Source: Mycolicibacterium psychrotolerans (lineage in GTDB: Bacteria > Actinomycetota > Actinomycetes > Mycobacteriales > Mycobacteriaceae). From it: a DNA stretch of 64,000 nucleotides. The position numbers and the translations under genes were made by a program. How positions within the stretch are numbered: position 1 is the first letter of the stretch; the number at the start of each line of letters is the position of its first letter. This document shows, in pieces, positions 59,096 to 64,000 of the stretch. The notes beneath the pieces were generated by a model. The model did no database searches. It saw only the letters and a list, made by a program, of their open reading frames with translations, and was not told where the DNA came from. The stretch spans positions 3,286,001 to 3,350,000 of the forward strand of contig NZ_AP022574.1 in NCBI RefSeq assembly GCF_010729305.1, given 5' to 3'.

Positions 59096-60217
59096 CTACG
59101 GGTGGGCGCGCCGCGCCCGATAGCCGTCTCCCGTCGCGACCAGCACATCCCCGTCGGGCGGACTGCCGCACGCGCGGTCGCAGCCGACATAGTGCCGATG
59201 CCCCGCGGCGGTGGCGTCGTGGCGGGCCGCCGCGGCGTCGGCGCGCACGTCGGCCAGCGCGTGCGCACAGCCGGGCCGGCCCGTACAGGCCGACACCGAC
59301 AGCCACGGCGACGCCTCGTCGAAGATCAGCCCGAGCGGGGCCAGCACCCGCAGCGCCGCGTCTGCGACACCCTCGTCGAGATCGCAGATCAGCACCGACC
59401 GCCACGGGGTGATCACCAACGGCGCCTCCACCGCGGCCAGGTAGCGGGCCACCCCGGCGTCGAGCACCCCGAGCGGGACGGCGGCGCCCAGCGCGATCCG
59501 TCTGTCGTCCTGCTCGAGCCAGCCCACCGGGGGCCGGGTGGGCACCGGCCACGTCCGTCCGGGAGGCGTCGTCGCCCCCAGCGGGGCCAACAGCGCCGCC
59601 GGATCGGCCAGTTCCCTCACCCGCCAGGCTTTCCCGCGGATCTCGACGAAGCGCCGGGCGATCGACAGCAGCGCCTCGACCGCGTCGGCGACGGGGAGTC
59701 GCACCCCGGTGTCGGTTCCGGCGAGCAGCAGCGCGGCCGTGTCGTCGTCGAGGGCGTGCACCCCGGCGTCGGCGCCCAACCCCGAGATGTCGCCGCTGCC
59801 GTCGTCGATGCCGAACAGGAACCGGCCCGGCAACGCAGCCAGATCCGAATCCCGCTGCAGCGCCGCGTCCAGGGCGAGCACCGTCTCCCGGACGTCACAC
59901 AGACCGCCGCGGCGCCCAGACAGGGGAGGGGCGACGATGTTGCGGATCTTCTCGTGCGTCGTCGACGGCAGCAGACCTGCGTCGGTGAGCCGGTCGGCGA
60001 GGGCGGCCGCATCGCGCACACCACGGATCTGCACATTGCCCCGCGACGTCAGCTCCAGCCCCGGGGCGGCGACGTCGAGGGCGGCCGTTGCGATCGCGTC
60101 CATCGCCGCAGCGGTCAGCATGCCGCCGGGAAGGCGGACGCGCGCGAGGTCGCCGTCGGCGGCCCGGTGGGTCTGCACGGCACCGGGGCACGCGTCGGTG
60201 TCGCGGGCCCTGGTCAC
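59096..60217 (-). CDS. cobG: Precorrin-3B synthase
   Basis: An oxygen-dependent, Fe-S-containing enzyme that forms the C20 hydroxy/gamma-lactone intermediate needed for ring contraction. The 373-residue protein has two nitrite/sulfite-reductase-like half domains (LELTSRGNVQIRGV; PPLSGRRGGLCDVRE) and the cluster ligands in the C-terminal part (VSACTGRPGCAHA and VGCDRACGSP). It is the first gene of the cobG-cobH-cobIJ-phosphotransferase operon. Presence of CobG shows the aerobic B12 route. Confidence 0.94.
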   Translation of the reverse strand: MTRARDTDACPGAVQTHRAADGDLARVRLPGGMLTAAAMDAIATAALDVAAPGLELTSRGNVQIRGVRDAAALADRLTDAGLLPSTTHEKIRNIVAPPLSGRRGGLCDVRETVLALDAALQRDSDLAALPGRFLFGIDDGSGDISGLGADAGVHALDDDTAALLLAGTDTGVRLPVADAVEALLSIARRFVEIRGKAWRVRELADPAALLAPLGATTPPGRTWPVPTRPPVGWLEQDDRRIALGAAVPLGVLDAGVARYLAAVEAPLVITPWRSVLICDLDEGVADAALRVLAPLGLIFDEASPWLSVSACTGRPGCAHALADVRADAAAARHDATAAGHRHYVGCDRACGSPPDGDVLVATGDGYRARRAHP

Positions 60218-60223
60218 GCGTCC

Positions 60224-60229
60224 ACGGTA
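60224..60229 (-). promoter_or_regulatory. Leaderless -10 element of cobG
   Basis: On the minus strand TACCGT (TANNNT) ends 6 nt before the cobG GTG at 60217. No Shine-Dalgarno is present. Confidence 0.4.
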
Positions 60230-60389
60230 CGCGGTGGCAGGTAGCCCGGGCGCGGCACGCAGGTGGGAAACGGCCCGCTGCCCCGCGATTCGAGTACCTC
60301 GCTACCCGTGATCTTGATGGTTGCCGGTCCTACTTTTCGAGGACGACGGGCCGGCGCCGCGGGCCCGCAGGATTCCAGGAGTGAACGAC

Positions 60390-60644
60390 ATGACCGAACT
60401 GACCATCGCACTCGACGCGCCCGCACCTGTCGCATCGGCCGAGCCTGCAGTGTTCGTGACCGAACGGGAGGTCCTGCTGGCATCGGCGGCGGCCCTGGGC
60501 GGCCCCGCGGTGCGCATCGCACGACGGCGCACCCTCTGGCAGGCGCTGTTCGTCGCGCCGATCCGGCCGCGGGCACCGCGGCGCACCCGGCGGCCGGATT
60601 TCATCGAGGAGGCGATGATGGCCCGGATGATGCAGCGGCTCTGA
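60390..60644 (+). CDS. Small basic protein of unknown function
   Basis: An 84-residue protein. The N-terminal half is acidic/neutral (TELTIALDAPAPVASAEPAVFVTEREVLLASAAAL); the second half is arginine-rich ([42 protein letters not shown]). AGGAG at 60377-60381 lies 8 nt before the ATG and supports this start. I do not recognise a family; the arginine-rich region and lack of membrane segments suggest nucleic-acid or ribosome association, which is a guess. It is flanked by divergent cobG and the convergent dioxygenase, with a 5 bp gap to the latter. Confidence 0.55.
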   Translation: MTELTIALDAPAPVASAEPAVFVTEREVLLASAAALGGPAVRIARRRTLWQALFVAPIRPRAPRRTRRPDFIEEAMMARMMQRL

Positions 60645-60649
60645 TCCGC

Positions 60650-61570
60650 TCAGCCGGCCAGCCGCACCGGAACGACGATGTCGGAGTAGGCGGAGGCGTC
60701 ACCCGCGATCACGCGGCTGCGCTCGCCGTGGACGTCGACGGGCACGTCGCCGGCCAGCGTCACCCGGGTGAGCCGGCGGAACTGGTTGTCGTAATCGGCG
60801 ACGGCGTAGTGCTGGGTGGCCCGGTTGTCCCACACCGCGACGTCGCCGAGCTCCCAATTCCACCGAATGGTGTGCTCCAGCTTGGTGATCCGTGCCTGGA
60901 ACAGATCGAACAGCGCGGCCGACTCAGTACGCCCGAGACCCAGGAAACCCTTGACGAAGTTGCCGAGCAGCAGGACGCGGCGGCCGGTCTCGGGGTGGAT
61001 GCGCACCACGGGGTGCTCGGTCTCGTAGTAGTCGGACACGAACTCCTCGCGATACTGGCGTTCGGTGTCGGCCAATGCCTCCCGCCGACCGTCGATGTCC
61101 CGGGCGTAGTCATAGGTGTTGGTGTGCACCGCCCAGAGATTCTCGGCCAGCGCGCGCAGCGGCTCCGGCAGCCGGTCGTAGGCGGCCTCGGTCGACGCCC
61201 ATGTCGTCGTGCCGCCGTAGGGGGGCAGCGTGACGGCGCGCAACAGCGAGGCCTTCGGGATGCGGTCGACGAAGGTGACGTCGGTGTGCCAGCTGTTGGC
61301 CTTGTCGTAGCGGGAGTCGATGGGCAGCACCTTGATGCCGCGGGACGTCACCGTCGGGTGCGCTGTCGTCGGGGTGCCGAGGGTGCGCGCGAACGCCAAC
61401 TGACCGTCGTCGTCGAGACCGTGCTGGCCGCGGAAGAAGATCACCTTGTGCTCGAGCAGCGCCGCGTTGATCACGGCTGCCGTCGCGGGGTCGACGCCAC
61501 CGGCGAGATCGACCCCCTCGATGCGCGCACCGATGACGGCGCCGAGCTTGACGACACGAAGCGTTGACAT
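60650..61570 (-). CDS. TauD/AtsK-type Fe(II)/2-oxoglutarate dioxygenase (Rv3406-like)
   Basis: A 306-residue enzyme strongly resembling M. tuberculosis Rv3406, an alkyl-sulfate dioxygenase. Shared segments are [30 protein letters not shown] with iron ligands His95 and Asp97, [61 protein letters not shown] with the distal His, and an Arg in [12 protein letters not shown] for 2-oxoglutarate. It probably releases sulfate from alkyl sulfates or sulfite from sulfonates such as taurine. The ATG at 61570 fits the family start. It is divergent from the ABC transporter across 193 bp. Confidence 0.9.
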   Translation of the reverse strand: MSTLRVVKLGAVIGARIEGVDLAGGVDPATAAVINAALLEHKVIFFRGQHGLDDDGQLAFARTLGTPTTAHPTVTSRGIKVLPIDSRYDKANSWHTDVTFVDRIPKASLLRAVTLPPYGGTTTWASTEAAYDRLPEPLRALAENLWAVHTNTYDYARDIDGRREALADTERQYREEFVSDYYETEHPVVRIHPETGRRVLLLGNFVKGFLGLGRTESAALFDLFQARITKLEHTIRWNWELGDVAVWDNRATQHYAVADYDNQFRRLTRVTLAGDVPVDVHGERSRVIAGDASAYSDIVVPVRLAG

Positions 61571-61763
61571 CGCTGAACCTCTCCCACACGCGCCGACCCC
61601 TGCCTCCACAGTCGCCCCGCAGGCCCGTGGCGCCCACCCTTAGATTCACCGAGAACCGAACCGGCGCCGTTTCGCCGCAGTCAAGATCGGGTAACGGACG
61701 ACACCAAGAAGGGTGATCGCCAGCAAAGGCGGAGAAAGTCGAGGGACCAGTGGGGCTGCGGCT

Positions 61764-62420
61764 GTGACCTCGACCAACTCGGTGTGGAGTTACGTCAGCG
61801 CCCACTACCCTCAGCTGCTTTTCGACTCGTATCAGCACGTCAGCGCCGTCGTCCAGAGTGTCCTGATCGCGACGGTCGTGGGTGTCGTGATCGGGGTGCT
61901 GACCTACCGAAACCCCGTTGCGGCGAATCTCGCGACCGCGACGTCGAGTGTGATCCTCACCGTTCCGGCGTTCGCTCTGCTGGGTCTGCTCATCCCGCTG
62001 TTCGGCCTCGGGGTGATCCCCAGCGTGGCCGCGCTGGTGCTCTACTCGCTGCTGCCGATCATTCGGAACACGATCGTTGGGCTGGGCGGTGTCGACCCCG
62101 CGCTGACCGACGCCGCCCGCGGCATCGGTATGAGCCGGCTGACCACGCTGACGCGGGTGGAGTTGCGGTTGGTGTGGCCGGCGATCCTGTCCGCGATGCG
62201 GCTGTCCACCCAGATGTCCATGGGTGTGCTCGCGATCGCGGCCTACGTCAAGGGTCCGGGACTGGGCAACCTGATCTTCGCAGGCCTGGCCCGGGTCGGC
62301 AGCCCCACCGCCCTTCCCATGGCGCTCACCGGCACGCTGCTCATCGTGATCCTGGCGCTGGCCCTCGACGCCGTGCTCGTGCTGATCGGACGGCTCACCA
62401 CATCGAAAGGCATTCGGTGA
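61764..62420 (+). CDS. Glycine betaine/choline-type ABC transporter permease (OpuB/ProW family)
   Basis: A 218-residue inner-membrane permease with five to six helices. The N-terminus SVWSYVSAHYPQLLFDSYQHVSAVVQSVLIATVVGVVIGVLTY and the cytoplasmic EAA-like loop (VDPALTDAARGIGMSRLTTLTRVELRLVWPAILSAMR), which contacts the ATPase, are typical of osmoprotectant transporters. The start GTG at 61764 is chosen because it begins just before the conserved N-terminus; the frame is open from 61713 (GTG there lacks a spaced ribosome site). The stop overlaps the ATPase GTG by 4 bp. Confidence 0.88.
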   Translation: MTSTNSVWSYVSAHYPQLLFDSYQHVSAVVQSVLIATVVGVVIGVLTYRNPVAANLATATSSVILTVPAFALLGLLIPLFGLGVIPSVAALVLYSLLPIIRNTIVGLGGVDPALTDAARGIGMSRLTTLTRVELRLVWPAILSAMRLSTQMSMGVLAIAAYVKGPGLGNLIFAGLARVGSPTALPMALTGTLLIVILALALDAVLVLIGRLTTSKGIR

Positions 62421-63586
62421 CAACGCATACCGACCCGACCGGGGTCCGCATCGAGCTCGACCACGTGTCGAAGGTCTATCCGGGCGCCGAACAGCCCGCT
62501 GTCGACGACGTCTCGCTCGACGTCCCCGCCGGCGAGATCGTGGTGTTCGTCGGCCCGTCCGGGTGTGGGAAGACCACGACGATGCGGATGATCAACCGGC
62601 TCAGCGAGCCCACGTCCGGCCGCATCCTGATCGGCGACGAGGACGCGTTGTCGATCAGACCCACGGAGCTGCGGCGCTCGATCGGCTACGCGATCCAGCA
62701 GGCGGGGCTGTTCCCGCACATGACGATCCGGCAGAACGTCGGCCTGGTGCCCGGACTGCTGAACTGGCAACGCTCGAGGATCGACGACCGGGTCGACGAA
62801 CTACTCGACCTGGTCGGGCTCGAGCCGGCGCAATACGCCGACCGCTACCCCCGCCAGCTCTCCGGCGGGCAGCAGCAGCGCGTCGGGGTGGCGCGGGCCC
62901 TGGCCGCCGACCCGCCGGTGCTGCTGATGGACGAACCGTTCGGCGCGGTCGACCCGATCACCCGCAGCACGCTCCAGGACGAACTGCTCCGGCTGCAAGA
63001 GGAATTGCGCAAGACCATCGTGTTCGTCACCCACGACTTCGGCGAGGCCGTCAAGCTCGGCGACCGCATCGCCGTCCTCGGCCAGCAGTCGAAGGTGCTG
63101 CAGTACGACACCCCGCAGAACATCCTGGCCAGCCCCGCCGACGACACCGTTGCCGGCTTCGTCGGCTCCGGCGCGTCGCTGCGTCAACTCGGCTTGCTGC
63201 GCGTGAAAGACGTTGCGCTGGAATCACGTCCGTCGGTGCTCCGCAACGACAGCGTGGAGCGGGCGCGTGCCACCATCGCCGGCAGTGACTGCGACTGGGC
63301 GGTGGTGGTCGACGACCGCGAGCGGCCGGTCAGCTGGGTGCGGGAGAATCGGCTGCGCCACGCCGGCTCCCTCGCCGACGCCGTCGAGCGCCTCGAGGTG
63401 GTCAGTACGCAATCCACCCTCGAGGACGCCCTGGAGGCGATCCTGGCCGAACAGCACGCCTCGGCCGTGGTAACCGGCCCCGGCGGCCGCTACCAGGGGG
63501 TGGTCACCCTCGACACGCTCATCGACACCATCACCCGGTTGCGCGCGGAAGCTGAGACCGACGGGGCCGGGGACGACCCGTCGTGA
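62417..63586 (+). CDS. Glycine betaine/choline ABC transporter ATPase with C-terminal CBS region
   Basis: A 389-residue ATPase energising the transporter. Walker A GPSGCGKT is at 46-53, Q-loop region YAIQQAGLFPHMT, ABC signature LSGGQQQRVGVARAL, Walker B VLLMDEPF and H-loop FVTHD follow. After about residue 260 two CBS-like segments appear (LRNDSVERARATIAGSDCDWAVVVDDRERPVSWV; TQSTLEDALEAILAEQHASAVVTG), the domain through which OpuA-type transporters sense ionic strength or nucleotides. GTGA overlaps couple it to the permeases on both sides. Confidence 0.93.
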   Translation: MTTHTDPTGVRIELDHVSKVYPGAEQPAVDDVSLDVPAGEIVVFVGPSGCGKTTTMRMINRLSEPTSGRILIGDEDALSIRPTELRRSIGYAIQQAGLFPHMTIRQNVGLVPGLLNWQRSRIDDRVDELLDLVGLEPAQYADRYPRQLSGGQQQRVGVARALAADPPVLLMDEPFGAVDPITRSTLQDELLRLQEELRKTIVFVTHDFGEAVKLGDRIAVLGQQSKVLQYDTPQNILASPADDTVAGFVGSGASLRQLGLLRVKDVALESRPSVLRNDSVERARATIAGSDCDWAVVVDDRERPVSWVRENRLRHAGSLADAVERLEVVSTQSTLEDALEAILAEQHASAVVTGPGGRYQGVVTLDTLIDTITRLRAEAETDGAGDDPS

Positions 63587-64000
63587 GCACGGTCACCGAC
63601 ATCGACACCGGTGCCACCCCGACATCGAGCGCGCCGGCCACCACCGCGGCCGAGCGGTTGCGGTTGTTCATCCAGCCGGTACTGGTGGTGATCGTCGGTG
63701 CCGCCGTCGTGTTCTGGGCGTTCGACCGCGACCTGACCGCCACCCAGCGGGAGAACATCAATCCGGGCAACGTCGCGACACTGATCTGGCAGCACCTGCT
63801 GATCACCGCGGCGGTGACCGCGATCGTCGTGCTGATCGGAGTGCCGGTCGGGGTGTTGGTCACCCGCCCGGGCGCGAAAGCGTTGCGGCCGTTGTTCATC
63901 GGCATCGCCAACGTCGGGCAGGCGGCACCCGCCATCGGGCTGCTGGTGCTGCTGTTCCTGTTGACCGCGCGGACCGGATTCTGGATCGGCGTGCTGCCGA
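63583..64000 (+). CDS. Glycine betaine/choline-type ABC transporter permease, second subunit (3' end outside window)
   Basis: The first 139 residues of a second permease. The start GTG overlaps the ATPase stop by 4 bp. A long polar N-terminus (STVTDIDTGATPTSSAPATTAAERL) leads into helix 1 (FIQPVLVVIVGAAVVFWAF), a periplasmic segment, helix 2 (LLITAAVTAIVVLIGVPVGVLVT) and the start of helices 3-4 (GIANVGQAAPAIGLLVLLFLL). The sequence runs off the window. A substrate-binding lipoprotein gene is expected directly downstream. Confidence 0.88.
   Translation, partial: MSTVTDIDTGATPTSSAPATTAAERLRLFIQPVLVVIVGAAVVFWAFDRDLTATQRENINPGNVATLIWQHLLITAAVTAIVVLIGVPVGVLVTRPGAKALRPLFIGIANVGQAAPAIGLLVLLFLLTARTGFWIGVLP

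Overview
The window is high-GC, densely packed actinobacterial chromosome and is clearly mycobacterial, most likely a fast-growing Mycolicibacterium-type species. The main evidence is a complete Pup-proteasome locus (mpa, dop, pup, prcB, prcA, pafA, pafB, pafC), tatA-tatC-helY, an LppK/MTB12-type antigen pair, a fused cobIJ, and a gene order that follows, as I recall it, the M. tuberculosis metH-hisG-hisE-Rv2120c-Rv2119-trmI-mpa-dop-pup-prcBA-pafABC-tatAC-helY-pepE-cobL-cobIJ-cobH-cobG region in inverted orientation. Several blocks here are absent from that species. I see no rRNA, tRNA, CRISPR array, insertion sequence or PE/PPE gene, and no gene-free stretch longer than about 210 bp.

Layout. 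1-7161: the 3' part of metH (cobalamin-dependent methionine synthase), a cupin/nitroreductase pair, a HAD phosphatase, a sugar-proton symporter with a CRP-like site, hisE-hisG, and a DUF4126 membrane protein. 7165-13876: an accessory block with a flavin disulfide reductase, a TetR regulator plus R2-like ligand-binding oxidase operon, an ArsR-SRPBCC-flavodoxin operon, a Tat-exported DUF1906 protein, a PPOX-fold protein and a thioesterase. 13873-17123: a RecB/Cas4-like Fe-S nuclease, trmI, a DUF503 protein and two related secreted proteins. 17271-28121: the proteasome ATPase, depupylase, Pup and 20S subunits, interrupted by an adenosine-specific kinase, a CapK-like adenylate-forming enzyme, a frameshifted lipoprotein and a tandem pair of membrane proteins.

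28334-40319: a co-directional set of eight genes sits between prcA and pafA and spells out choline-to-glycine catabolism: an APC permease, choline oxidase, betaine aldehyde dehydrogenase, a Rieske oxygenase of glycine-betaine-demethylase type, dimethylglycine oxidase with a folate-dependent GcvT half, and monomeric sarcosine oxidase. It ends with a cNMP/CBS/DUF294 sensor protein and an IclR regulator. A choline/betaine-type ABC transporter with a CBS-domain ATPase begins at the right edge (61764 onward), so the window contains both uptake and breakdown of quaternary amines. 40307-43495 is a minus-strand operon with an EspC-like small protein, a DUF1023 hydrolase and an epoxide-hydrolase-like protein.

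43601-53509: pafA, pafBC (DNA-damage transcription activator), tatA-tatC, a HelY helicase that looks shortened at its C-terminus, a DUF4333 protein, a 5'-3' exonuclease and pepE. 53514-60217: a PPOX/F420 protein, an SDR, and corrin-ring genes cobL, cobIJ, cobH and cobG; the expected cobM and cobK are not in the window. 60390-64000: a small basic protein, a TauD/alkylsulfatase-type dioxygenase, and the ABC transporter.

Many genes overlap by 4 bp (GTGA or ATGA) and are probably translationally coupled. At least seven genes have a TANNNT-like hexamer ending 6-7 nt before the start codon, the arrangement of leaderless mycobacterial promoters.
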